Origin: Rhabdobacter roseus
Lineage (GTDB): Bacteria > Bacteroidota > Bacteroidia > Cytophagales > Spirosomataceae
Assembly (NCBI RefSeq): GCF_014202275.1
Contig: NZ_JACHGF010000006.1
Span: 186,001 to 250,000, forward strand
Reading direction: 5' to 3'
Length of the DNA: 64,000 bases
Part shown: in pieces, positions 9,209 to 17,751 of the stretch
How positions within the stretch are numbered: position 1 is the first letter of the stretch
Layout: every line of letters starts with the position of its first letter
The notes under the pieces: generated by a model
The model's input: the letters and a program-made list of their open reading frames with translations, nothing else
Databases searched by the model: none
What the model was told of the DNA's origin: nothing
Made by a program: the position numbers and the translations under genes

Positions 9209-12200
9209 ATGAAAGAAACTTTACAGTCTCGAGCTAGCTGGCAGCAAGTACTACGCGTCGGGCTAGTGCAGGTACTGGCGCTGGTGCTGTGTAGCAGCCG
9301 GATGGTGGCCCATGACCTGGGCGCGCAGGTACTTGACAAAATAGTAACCCTTCAGGTCGAAGATCAGGAGATGACAGCCGCCCTGCGCCGCCTGGAAACC
9401 CAGACCAACATCAAGTTTGTGTTTAGTCCGCAGGTCATTAAAGCCGATCAGAAAGTAACCTTCAACGTGGAAAAAGAGCGGTTTGGTACTTTGTTGGAAA
9501 AGCTGCTGCGCCCGCTGCACATCAAGTACGAAGTGTCTGGCAAGTACATTTTGCTGAGTACAGAGCAAGCTGCTAAACCAACCGGCTCGGGCATAAAAAG
9601 CCTGGAAACGCTGGTACAGCCGCCGGTGGATGTAGCCATAAAGGGCAAAGTGACGGACGAAAAAGGGGAAGGATTGCCGGGCGTGAGCGTGATCATCAAA
9701 GGCTCGCTGCAAGGTACCAACACCAACGTAGAAGGCAACTACACCATCCAGGTACCTGACGCCGCCACGGTGCTGGTGTTTTCGTCGGTAGGGTACTTAA
9801 CCAAAGAAGAAGTAGTTGGCAACCGCACCACGCTGGATGTTTTGCTTCAGGTAGATACCAAGGCCCTGGAAGAGGTGGTAGTGGTAGGCTACGGTACCCA
9901 GAAGAAGGCGAACCTGACGGGCGCCGTGGACCAGATCGGCAAAGAGGTGTTTGAAAACCGACCGCTACCCAACCTCACGCAGGGCTTGCAGGGGGTACTT
10001 CCCAACGTGAACATACGGCTCCTGGACGGCAAGCCGACCCAGTCGCCCAGCATCAACGTGCGGGGCACGACCTCCATTGGGCAGGGCGGTAGTGCCCTTA
10101 TTCTGATTGACGGCGTAGAAGGTGACCCAAGTATGATCAACCCCAACGACATCGAGACCGTGACGGTACTGAAAGACGCCGCCTCCGCCGCCGTGTACGG
10201 TGCCCGGGGTGCGTTCGGGGTGGTACTGATCACCACCAAGCAGCCCGCCAAAGATGCGTTTTCGGTGACCTACAACGCCAACTTCGGTTCTAAGCAGCCC
10301 ACGGTACTGCCCAACTACGTGACCGACGGCTTCCTGTGGGCGTCGATGTACAATCAGTCTTTTTATGCCTGGGAAAATACCTATCCGCAAAACGTGAACA
10401 AAACGTTGACGTTCTCGCAGGAGTACCTGGCCGAGCTCGAACGCCGCTCCAAAGATCCCAGCCTGCCCAAGACCGACATTGGGCCCGACGGCAAGTACGT
10501 GTACTACGAAAACACCGATTGGTTTAAGCTCTTATACAAAGACCGGCTGAGCTCCAGAGAGCATAACGTATCGCTTTCGCGCAGTACCGACAAAGCCAAT
10601 TTCATGATTTCGGGTAGGTATAACGGGCAGGACGGCCTGTTTCGCTACAACTCGGACGATTTCCGGGTCTATAACCTACGGGCCAAAGGGGCCATCAAAC
10701 TCTACCGCTGGCTGGAGGTCAACAACAATTTTGACTATTCGAACCGGACCTACTACAACCCGCTCAACGTGGGCGAGGGCAGCGGGATCTGGCGGAACAT
10801 TGCGGACGAGGGGCACGTGCTGGCACCCATGCTCAATCCCGACGGCACCATTACGCACTCCGGGGCGTACACCGTAGGTGATTTTTACTACGGCCGAAAT
10901 GGCATTGACACCGAGCGTAGTATTATTCGTAATACCACCGGGTTCGAGGCCCGGTTTCTCGAGAATTCCTTGCGGGTGATTGGTAACTTTACGTTCCAGA
11001 ATATCTACAACGACGAATCCAGAAGGCGGGTGCAGGTACCTTTTAGCCGGGAGCCGGGCGTGATCGAGTACCTGGGCATACAGTATAACGACCTCCGTGA
11101 GTACCACAACCGCACCAAGTACCTGGCCTCCAACCTGTACGCCGAGTACGAAAAAACCTTCAGCAGCAAGCATTACTTCAAGGCCATGGTAGGTACCAAC
11201 TACGAGCAGTCGGTGTACAACCGCCTGGAGGTACAACGCAACGGACTGATCTTCGAAGATGCCACCAACATCAACCTGGCCCTGGGGCAGGCCATCACCA
11301 CCTCCGGCAACTACGAAGGCTGGAAAATCCTGGGCGGCTTCACGCGGCTGAACTACATTTTTAACGACAAGTACCTGCTGGAATTCAACGGCCGCTACGA
11401 CGGCTCCTCGAAGTTTCCGGAGAACGAGCGCTACGCCTTCTTCCCTTCGGTCTCGCTGGGCTGGCGGTTGTCGCAGGAGCCTTTCTGGCCCGTATCGGAT
11501 AAAATCGTCTCCGATCTGAAGTTCAGAGGTTCTTACGGCTCCCTGGGCAATGGTAACATTGGCTCGTACGCTTTTCAGGAAACCTTCTCCATCTCCCAAA
11601 CCAGCCGCGTTCTGGACGGTATTCAGCCCCAGCGTACCAGCCGGCCTTCGGTACTTCCCGACGGCCTCACCTGGGAGACAGCCACCACCAGCAACGTGGG
11701 TATGGACCTGGCGATGTTTTCCGGGAAGCTCCAGCTCAACGCCGACGCCTACATTCGTAAAACCACCGATATGTACACCATTGGCCTCACGCTGCCAGCT
11801 ACCTTTGGGGCTACGTCGCCGCGCGGAAACTACGCCGACCTGAAGACCACCGGCTGGGAGCTGATCGTAGCCTGGCGGGATAACTTCAGCCTGGCGTCGA
11901 AGGCTTTCAACTACCGGATCGGCGTAAACCTGGCCGACAATCAGTCCGTTATCCTGCGCTACAACAATCCCAACCGATTCCTGAACGATTACTACGTTGG
12001 CCAAAAAATAGGGGAGATGTGGGGCTACGTGACGGAAGGCTTCTTTACGTCAAAGGCCGAGATCGACGCCCATGCCAAGCAAAATTTGTTCCTTTCGACG
12101 GCACGGGGCGAGATTTTGCCCGGCGACATCAAGCTCAGCGACCTGAATAACGATGGGAGCATCACGCCCGGCGACAACACGGTGGATAATCCCGGCGACC

Positions 12201-12778
12201 GCAGGATCATCGGCAACTCGAGCCCCCGCTATACCTTCGGCGTAAACGTGGGTGCCGACTGGAAGGGCTTCTTCTTTACCGCTTTTTTCCAGGGCGTAGG
12301 CAAGCAGGACTGGTACCCCAGCACGGAGGCCAATACCTTTTGGGGTATGTACAACCGGCCCTACGGCGATATACCCCAGTGGCACCTCAAGGAGGGCATC
12401 ATCTGGTCGGAAGAAAACCCGGATTCTTTTTTCCCGAGGTACGTATCGCGCCTGGCCAACCGCAGCGGCGGCATCCTGACCGTCCGGCAAACCAAGTATA
12501 CCATGAATGCCGCCTACGTACGGCTAAAGAACTTCCAGGTGGGCTATAACATTCCTAAACAGCTCCTGGCCAAAACCAAAGTCATGAATGCCGCGCGGGT
12601 TTTCTTCTCGGCCGATAACCTCTGGACCTGGTCGCCGCTGCTCCGGATCGTGACCAACGTCGATGTGGAGAACGCCAACGCACCTTCCGATCAGCTTTTT
12701 ACGGACGGCAATGCCGGCGACGGCTACAACTACCCGATGTTGAGAACCCTGACCCTGGGCTTTTCCGTCACGTTTTAA
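9209..12778 (+). CDS. SusC/RagA TonB-linked outer-membrane transporter with STN domain
   Basis: An 1189-residue TonB-dependent transporter. After a signal sequence it has an STN domain at about 47-118 (TAALRRLETQTNIKFVFS), a carboxypeptidase-regulatory-like beta sandwich at about 145-220 (GEGLPGVSVIIKGS), the TonB-box segment EEVVVVGYGTQKK at 218-231, the plug with AAVYGARGAFGVVLITTK, and a 22-strand-type barrel ending in LTLGFSVTF. The STN domain means it both imports and signals to the FecR upstream. It works with the SusD that starts 28 bp later. No glycosidase or peptidase is in the locus, so the substrate is unknown. Confidence 0.96.
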   Translation: MKETLQSRASWQQVLRVGLVQVLALVLCSSRMVAHDLGAQVLDKIVTLQVEDQEMTAALRRLETQTNIKFVFSPQVIKADQKVTFNVEKERFGTLLEKLLRPLHIKYEVSGKYILLSTEQAAKPTGSGIKSLETLVQPPVDVAIKGKVTDEKGEGLPGVSVIIKGSLQGTNTNVEGNYTIQVPDAATVLVFSSVGYLTKEEVVGNRTTLDVLLQVDTKALEEVVVVGYGTQKKANLTGAVDQIGKEVFENRPLPNLTQGLQGVLPNVNIRLLDGKPTQSPSINVRGTTSIGQGGSALILIDGVEGDPSMINPNDIETVTVLKDAASAAVYGARGAFGVVLITTKQPAKDAFSVTYNANFGSKQPTVLPNYVTDGFLWASMYNQSFYAWENTYPQNVNKTLTFSQEYLAELERRSKDPSLPKTDIGPDGKYVYYENTDWFKLLYKDRLSSREHNVSLSRSTDKANFMISGRYNGQDGLFRYNSDDFRVYNLRAKGAIKLYRWLEVNNNFDYSNRTYYNPLNVGEGSGIWRNIADEGHVLAPMLNPDGTITHSGAYTVGDFYYGRNGIDTERSIIRNTTGFEARFLENSLRVIGNFTFQNIYNDESRRRVQVPFSREPGVIEYLGIQYNDLREYHNRTKYLASNLYAEYEKTFSSKHYFKAMVGTNYEQSVYNRLEVQRNGLIFEDATNINLALGQAITTSGNYEGWKILGGFTRLNYIFNDKYLLEFNGRYDGSSKFPENERYAFFPSVSLGWRLSQEPFWPVSDKIVSDLKFRGSYGSLGNGNIGSYAFQETFSISQTSRVLDGIQPQRTSRPSVLPDGLTWETATTSNVGMDLAMFSGKLQLNADAYIRKTTDMYTIGLTLPATFGATSPRGNYADLKTTGWELIVAWRDNFSLASKAFNYRIGVNLADNQSVILRYNNPNRFLNDYYVGQKIGEMWGYVTEGFFTSKAEIDAHAKQNLFLSTARGEILPGDIKLSDLNNDGSITPGDNTVDNPGDRRIIGNSSPRYTFGVNVGADWKGFFFTAFFQGVGKQDWYPSTEANTFWGMYNRPYGDIPQWHLKEGIIWSEENPDSFFPRYVSRLANRSGGILTVRQTKYTMNAAYVRLKNFQVGYNIPKQLLAKTKVMNAARVFFSADNLWTWSPLLRIVTNVDVENANAPSDQLFTDGNAGDGYNYPMLRTLTLGFSVTF

Positions 12779-12806
12779 GGTAAAAATCATTTAAAGAAAT
12801 ACAAAC

Positions 12807-14609
12807 ATGAAGACTCGCTATATAGGACTTTTACTAGGTACTTTGCTCCTGACCGGCTGTGATCTGGAAGAGGTACCTCAGCATACGGCCGATAAGAACG
12901 CGGTATTTGGCAGTGAAAATGGCTTGCAGCTCTACGCCAATTCTTTTTATGAGTGGATGCCCAGCGCCAACAACATCCACCAGGCCGACGCCATCTCGGA
13001 CTACTCGACCCGCCGCAACGCTCCCGACTTCCTGCGCGACGGCGTGTACAGCTCCCGCACCAACGACAACACCTCGGCCTCGGGCTACGACCTGATCGCG
13101 ATGGGCAGCGACTGGAACTGGGGGTGGGGTACTTTGCGCAACCTTAATTTTTTCCTGGCCAATAACGTAAACCCCAAAGTACCCGAGCCGACCCGCCAAC
13201 ACTTCAACGGGCTAGCGCGTTTTTTCAGAGCTTGGTTTTATTTTGAAAAAGTAAAACGCTACGGCGATGTACCCTGGATCGACAAACCCCTCGACGTGGC
13301 CGATCCGCAGCTGTACGGAGGCCGCGACTCGCGCACCCTGGTGATGGACAACGTCCTGGCCGACCTGGATTTTGCCATTGCCAACATCAGAACCGTCGAC
13401 AACGCCTCCCGTACGTTGATTACCAAAGATGTGGCGCTGGCGCTGAAAGCCAGGGTGGCGCTCTTTGAAGGTACCTTCCGAAAGTACCATACCGACAAGG
13501 GACTTGCCAGCTCGGCCAATACCTGGCTGGGACAGGCCGAAAGTGCCGCCAAAGTGATCATGGACGGCGGGCGGTACCGGCTCAACACCAGCGGCGGTAC
13601 CGACCAGGCCTACCGGCAGCTCTTTGTGGGCGACGCCCCCGTGGCTGCGGAAGTCCTGCTCACCGTGGCCTCCAGCGTGACGCTGGGCGTAAGGCACGCC
13701 GCCAACTGGTACTTTACCAGCTCCACCACAGGTACCCGGTTTAGCTTCATCCGTCCGTTTATTCATACTTACCTCAAGCTGGACGGTACGCCCTTTACCA
13801 ACGAGAGTGGCTACCAAACCAAAACCTTCATGGAGGAGACCAAGGGGCGCGACAAACGCCTCCAGCAGACCATCCGTACGCCCGGCTATACGAGAACCAA
13901 CGCGGGTACGCCCGTAGCGGCTCCCCCGGCTTTTACGTACTCCTACACGGGCTACCAACCCATCAAATGGACCGTAGACAACGTAGCCATCGACGGCGGT
14001 AATAACAACACCAACACCGTCCCGGTTTTTCGCTACGCAGAGGTACTTCTGAACTACGCCGAGGCAAAGGCCGAGCTAGGTACCCTCACCAACGAAGACT
14101 GGGCCAAGACCATCGGGGCCCTGCGCAGCCGGGCGGGCATCACGGGGGGCTTGTCCACGCTGCCTACGGTCGTTGATCCGTATTTGCAGTCGACCTATTT
14201 TCCGGGCATTACCAATCCGGTCATTCTGGAGGTACGTCGGGAAAGGGGCATTGAGCTGGCGCTGGAAGGATTCCGCTTTTATGACATTGTGCGCTGGAAG
14301 CGCGGCAGTCTTTTTGAAATGCCGTGGCGGGGTATCTATGTACCGGAGGCCAACAAGCTCATGGACTTGAACGAAGACGGTACTCCGGATGTGTACTTTT
14401 ATACCGTCTTGCCCGCTACGCAGATCAGCGGAGTAACCTACCTGAACGTAGCGACGGAGGCCCAGCGACTCACCAACGGTACCTCCGGGGAGATAACCTG
14501 GCTGGCCAATATTCCGCGAAAATTCGACGATAAAAAGTACCTTTATCCCATTCCGGAAGCGCATTTGCTCGTAAACCCCGCCCTGGGGCAGAATCCCGGC
14601 TGGCAGTAG
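12807..14609 (+). CDS. SusD/RagB family substrate-binding lipoprotein
   Basis: A 600-residue surface lipoprotein with signal peptide and lipobox LLLTGCDLEEVPQ (Cys 19 region). It carries the SusD-like N-terminal helical part (FFRAWFYFEKVKRYGDVPW) and the C-terminal RagB/SusD part (RRERGIELALEGFRFYDIVRW), the two best conserved family segments. It caps the SusC barrel encoded just upstream and delivers ligand to it. The end is followed by a strong hairpin terminator, so the locus closes here. Confidence 0.95.
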   Translation: MKTRYIGLLLGTLLLTGCDLEEVPQHTADKNAVFGSENGLQLYANSFYEWMPSANNIHQADAISDYSTRRNAPDFLRDGVYSSRTNDNTSASGYDLIAMGSDWNWGWGTLRNLNFFLANNVNPKVPEPTRQHFNGLARFFRAWFYFEKVKRYGDVPWIDKPLDVADPQLYGGRDSRTLVMDNVLADLDFAIANIRTVDNASRTLITKDVALALKARVALFEGTFRKYHTDKGLASSANTWLGQAESAAKVIMDGGRYRLNTSGGTDQAYRQLFVGDAPVAAEVLLTVASSVTLGVRHAANWYFTSSTTGTRFSFIRPFIHTYLKLDGTPFTNESGYQTKTFMEETKGRDKRLQQTIRTPGYTRTNAGTPVAAPPAFTYSYTGYQPIKWTVDNVAIDGGNNNTNTVPVFRYAEVLLNYAEAKAELGTLTNEDWAKTIGALRSRAGITGGLSTLPTVVDPYLQSTYFPGITNPVILEVRRERGIELALEGFRFYDIVRWKRGSLFEMPWRGIYVPEANKLMDLNEDGTPDVYFYTVLPATQISGVTYLNVATEAQRLTNGTSGEITWLANIPRKFDDKKYLYPIPEAHLLVNPALGQNPGWQ

Positions 14610-14636
14610 TGGTGTAAGTACCTTTTGAGAAAAAAA

Positions 14637-14680
14637 ATCAGCCTGATTTCCTTCTTTTCGAAGCATGAAGTCAGGCTGAT
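14637..14680. terminator. terminator after SusD and the convergent transferase
   Basis: ATCAGCCTGA at 14637-14646 pairs with TCAGGCTGAT at 14671-14680, preceded by seven or more A bases. It separates two convergent genes and can act in both directions. Confidence 0.7.
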
Positions 14681-14735
14681 GTATGTAAAAACAAATCCAG
14701 TAATGGGCTACTTTAGGGGGTACTTGGTCGTGAAC

Positions 14736-15353
14736 TCAGGAAAGTTGCTGCATCTCCAGCACCAGCTTTGAAGTGAGGTAGTCTTCCCATTCGTCGATGT
14801 CGGAGAGGGTGTCCAGGAAGGCGTGGCTGAGGCCGCCGCGCAGCAGTACCCGCACGGTACTTTCCAGCAGCGTGGGCTGGCTCCAGGGCATGTGGTCAAA
14901 AAGTACCTCGTGGAGCCGCTGCATCCCCAGCAGGTAGTAGCCGCCGTCGGTGGAAGCTCCGATCACGACCTCGTCTTGCTCCAGCGCCCGAAAGGCCGCT
15001 TCGAGCTGGTGGGGCAGTAGCTCCAGGCAGTCGCTCCCGATGATGGCCACGCGCTGCGCCCCCGCCGCAAACTGCTCCCGGAAAGCTTCCTTCATGCGTT
15101 GGCCCAGGTCTCCCTCCACCTGCAAGGCCTTGGGATAGTCGTTCCAGAGGTCGTTTTCGTTTACAAAATCGCCGTAATACACCGTAGCCTGTACGTCGGT
15201 AGGCAAGAGGTAGTCGGTTACGCTTTTGGTGTAGCTGAGCAGCTCCCGGTAGATCGCCGTGGCTTTTTCGTGCCCCACGGTTTGAGCCAGCCGGGTTTTT
15301 ACTTTTCCTTCGATGGGGTTTTTTACAAAAATAATAAGGGCGTTGCGTGGCAT
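14736..15353 (-). CDS. DUF2064 / TIGR04282 family nucleotidyl- or glycosyltransferase
   Basis: A 205-residue GT-A-like protein. The start is placed at MPRNALIIFVKNP because that strand plus EGKVKTRLAQTVG is the conserved beginning of TIGR04282 proteins; the open frame upstream to 15605 has no family similarity and overlaps the RidA gene. Other motifs are GDLGQRMKEAF, VAIIGSDCLELLP (acidic metal-binding site) and GASTDGGYYLLGM. The family is annotated as an arsenosugar or related transferase only in some organisms; the substrate here is unknown. It diverges from ridA across 48 bp. Confidence 0.85.
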   Translation of the reverse strand: MPRNALIIFVKNPIEGKVKTRLAQTVGHEKATAIYRELLSYTKSVTDYLLPTDVQATVYYGDFVNENDLWNDYPKALQVEGDLGQRMKEAFREQFAAGAQRVAIIGSDCLELLPHQLEAAFRALEQDEVVIGASTDGGYYLLGMQRLHEVLFDHMPWSQPTLLESTVRVLLRGGLSHAFLDTLSDIDEWEDYLTSKLVLEMQQLS

Positions 15354-15360
15354 ATTTTGG

Positions 15361-15368
15361 TACTTTTG
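15361..15368 (+). promoter_or_regulatory. candidate -7 box for ridA
   Basis: TACTTTTG fits TAnnTTTG and lies 33 bases before the RidA start. It overlaps a GGTACTT copy of the iterated motif. No clear -33 element is visible. Confidence 0.35.
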
Positions 15369-15401
15369 TGCACTTCTAACTACCTTCAATAAACGAATTG
15401 T

Positions 15402-15773
15402 ATGGCAAAAAAGATTATTTTTTCCGAAAAAGCCCCGGCGCCCATCGGGCCTTACAGCCAGGCGGTGCTCATCAACGGTACTTTGTACGTATCCGGGCAA
15501 ATTGCCCTGGAGCTGGCTACCTCGGGGGACATCAAAGCGGAGGCGAAGGGAGTCATGGAAAACCTGGGCTACATCCTGGAAGCCGCCGGGATGGACTACT
15601 CCCACATCGTGAAGTCCAGCATCTTCCTGAAAGATATGAATGATTTTGCGCAGGTAAACGAAGTCTACGGTAGTTTTTTTACGAGTGAGCCCCCCGCCCG
15701 CGAAACCGTGCAGGTAGCGCGCCTGCCCAAGGATGTTAACGTAGAGATTTCGGTGGTGGCGGTAAAAGAGTAG
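15402..15773 (+). CDS. ridA: RidA family reactive-intermediate deaminase
   Basis: A 123-residue trimeric enzyme that hydrolyses reactive enamine/imine intermediates from PLP enzymes such as threonine dehydratase. The family signature is clear: APAPIGPYSQAV near residue 10, LYVSGQIAL, and the end PPARETVQVARLPKDVNVEISVVA with the conserved Arg that binds the substrate carboxylate. Length and spacing match RidA/YjgF. It lies 91 bp upstream of gltX on the same strand. Confidence 0.96.
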   Translation: MAKKIIFSEKAPAPIGPYSQAVLINGTLYVSGQIALELATSGDIKAEAKGVMENLGYILEAAGMDYSHIVKSSIFLKDMNDFAQVNEVYGSFFTSEPPARETVQVARLPKDVNVEISVVAVKE

Positions 15774-15864
15774 CGGGGTACTTTGGCCCAGCTCTTTTTA
15801 AATAAAGTACCTTTCCCGACTTCATTTTTCAAACTAGTATACGTTTTTAATTACCCATTGCTCT

Positions 15865-17406
15865 ATGAGTCAATCTCCCGTTCGCGTACGATTCGCCCCC
15901 AGTCCTACGGGGCCGCTTCACATTGGAGGCGTGCGTACTGCGCTCTATAACTACCTTTTTGCGCGCCAGCAGGGCGGCCAAATGCTGCTCCGCATCGAAG
16001 ATACCGACCAAAACCGCTTCGTGCCCGGCGCGGAAGCCTACATCCTGGACGCGCTCGAGTGGCTGGGCATCCAGATCGACGAAGGCCCGCGCCACGGCGG
16101 CCCGCACGCGCCCTACCGGCAGTCGGAGCGGAAGGACATCTACCGGCAGTACGCCGAGCAGCTGGTGCTGGAAGGCAAAGCCTACTACGCCTTCGACACG
16201 CCCGAAGAGCTGGATACCATGCGCAAGCGCCTCGAAGAGGCCAACGTACCCGCCGCGCAGTACAACGCCATCACGCGCATGCAGATGACCAACGCCCTCA
16301 CCCTGCCCGTGGGCGAAATCAAGGAGCGCATCGAAAGCGGCCAGCCGTACGTGATCCGGATGAAGGTACAGCCCAAGGACGAAATCCGCTTTCATGACCT
16401 CATCCGGGGTTGGGTGGCCGTGCATTCGTCGCAGATCGACGATAAGGTACTTGTGAAGTCCGACGGGCTGCCTACCTACCACCTGGCCAACATCGTCGAC
16501 GACCACCTCATGGGCATTACGCACGTGATCCGGGGCGAAGAGTGGCTGCCGTCGGCCCCGCTGCACGTGCTGCTCTACAAGTACCTGGGCTGGCAGGATA
16601 CCATGCCGCAGTTTGCGCACCTGCCGCTGCTGCTCAAGCCCGACGGCAACGGCAAGCTCTCCAAGCGAGACGCCGACCTGGGGGGCTTCCCGATTTTTCC
16701 GCTGGAATGGACCGACCCCCGCACGGGCGAGCGGGCGCTGGGCTTCCGCGAGGAAGGGTACCGGCCCGACGCCACGGCCAACTTCCTGGCTTTTCTGGGC
16801 TGGAACCCCGGTACCGAGCAGGAGCTCTTTAGCATGGAGGAGCTCATCCGTGCCTTCAGCCTGGAGCGGGTACACAAGGCTGGTGCGCGCTTCGACATCC
16901 AGAAGGCGCAGTGGTACAACCAGCAGTACCTCAAGGCCCAGCCCGACGCCGCCCTGGCGGAGCAGATCCTGCCGCAGTTTGGGCAGAACGGCATCGAGCT
17001 CAGCCCCGAGCAGGCTACCAAGATTGTCCACTTGCTCAAAGACCGCGTGCACTTTGCCGGGGAAATCGTGAACGAGTCGGCGTTTTTGTTCAGTGCCCCC
17101 ACTACCTACGACCCCGACGTAGCCGCCAAGCGCTGGAACGAAGAGGCCGCGCGGGCCATCGCGGGCTTCCGCGACGCCCTCCTGAGCTACGAAGGTACCT
17201 TCGCCGCCGAGGAGATCAAGCACCTGCTGGCCCAGACCCTGGAAAGCCTCGGGATCAAGATGGGTAAGGTGATGCAGGCGCTACGGCTGGCCCTTACCGG
17301 CCTGGGCGCGGGCCCCGACCTGATGATGACGATGGAGATTTTGGGCAAGGCGGAGGTGGTACACCGCCTGAGCATCGCACCGGAGCGGCTGTCCAGCGCG
17401 TCGTAG
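15865..17406 (+). CDS. gltX: glutamyl-tRNA synthetase
   Basis: A 513-residue class I aminoacyl-tRNA synthetase that charges tRNA-Glu. The HIGH motif is PLHIGG within FAPSPTGPLHIGGVRTALYN, and the KMSKS motif is KLSKRD near residue 263. GIQIDEGP, LPTYHLANIVDDH and the C-terminal anticodon-binding helical region are in the expected order. The size is normal for bacteria. The TAG stop overlaps a GGTACTT copy, and a 21-bp stem terminator follows at 17420. Whether it also charges tRNA-Gln depends on a gatCAB system not in the window. Confidence 0.97.
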   Translation: MSQSPVRVRFAPSPTGPLHIGGVRTALYNYLFARQQGGQMLLRIEDTDQNRFVPGAEAYILDALEWLGIQIDEGPRHGGPHAPYRQSERKDIYRQYAEQLVLEGKAYYAFDTPEELDTMRKRLEEANVPAAQYNAITRMQMTNALTLPVGEIKERIESGQPYVIRMKVQPKDEIRFHDLIRGWVAVHSSQIDDKVLVKSDGLPTYHLANIVDDHLMGITHVIRGEEWLPSAPLHVLLYKYLGWQDTMPQFAHLPLLLKPDGNGKLSKRDADLGGFPIFPLEWTDPRTGERALGFREEGYRPDATANFLAFLGWNPGTEQELFSMEELIRAFSLERVHKAGARFDIQKAQWYNQQYLKAQPDAALAEQILPQFGQNGIELSPEQATKIVHLLKDRVHFAGEIVNESAFLFSAPTTYDPDVAAKRWNEEAARAIAGFRDALLSYEGTFAAEEIKHLLAQTLESLGIKMGKVMQALRLALTGLGAGPDLMMTMEILGKAEVVHRLSIAPERLSSAS

Positions 17407-17419
17407 GTACTTTTTGGGT

Positions 17420-17473
17420 ACTTCATCAAACATCCCGGCAGGTACTTGTAGCTGCCGGGATGTTTGATGAAGT
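17420..17473. terminator. long perfect hairpin after gltX
   Basis: Bases 17420-17440 are the exact reverse complement of 17453-17473, a 21-bp stem around a 12-base loop. The loop begins with GGTACTT. There is no long T run, but the position 14 bp after gltX supports a terminator. Confidence 0.75.
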
Positions 17474-17547
17474 AGCCCTACTGAGGCCTGTGATGATCCC
17501 AATAAAGCCTGGGCGTTACAAGTTGGGTAGAGGGCTTTCTTACAAAA

Positions 17548-17698
17548 ATGCCGAAGGCATGATAGGATTATAGATGTATTCAAAACACCTTGATTAAAAC
17601 CCCGAATGGGGTGGCAGTGATGAATTATGTCACCCCATTCGGGGTTCTGTCAGGCTTGGATTCCTATTATTTCTATAATCCTGGCACCCTTTCAGGGT
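17548..17698. repeat. composite nested palindromic element (REP-like)
   Basis: Four ordered pieces: a small hairpin ATGCCGAAGGCAT (17548-17560); GGATTATAGA (17565-17574) with its inverted copy at 17672-17681; a central 16-bp perfect stem (17598-17613 with 17631-17646) containing CCCCGAATGGGG; and a small hairpin ACCCTTTCAGGGT (17686-17698). Nested symmetry of this kind, with no coding capacity, resembles REP/BIME-type elements moved by RAYT transposases. No second copy is in the window, so repetition in the genome is an inference. Confidence 0.55.
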
Positions 17699-17751
17699 TA
17701 CTATTTTTTATAAGAAAAACCTGAATTTAGGTACTTTACCGCCCTAACTCC

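Larger units (their letters stand above)
17407..17751. other. intergenic region holding a terminator and a palindromic repeat element
   Basis: 345 bp between gltX and the convergent OmpA-like gene. It contains the gltX terminator (17420-17473) and the composite palindrome at 17548-17698. No gene is supported. Confidence 0.7.

Noticed and set aside
10676-12004. 442-codon open frame antisense to SusC
   Set aside because: No recognisable motifs; lies fully inside a clear SusC gene.
15354-15605. Extension of the DUF2064 protein over ridA
   Set aside because: It overlaps ridA antisense and precedes the first conserved strand.
15847-17223. 458-codon open frame antisense to gltX
   Set aside because: High-GC third positions keep the opposite strand open; the protein shows no family features and gltX is certain.
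17598-17646. 16-bp stem read as the terminator of gltX
   Set aside because: A better hairpin lies directly after gltX, this one has no T run, and it is nested within other symmetric pieces.
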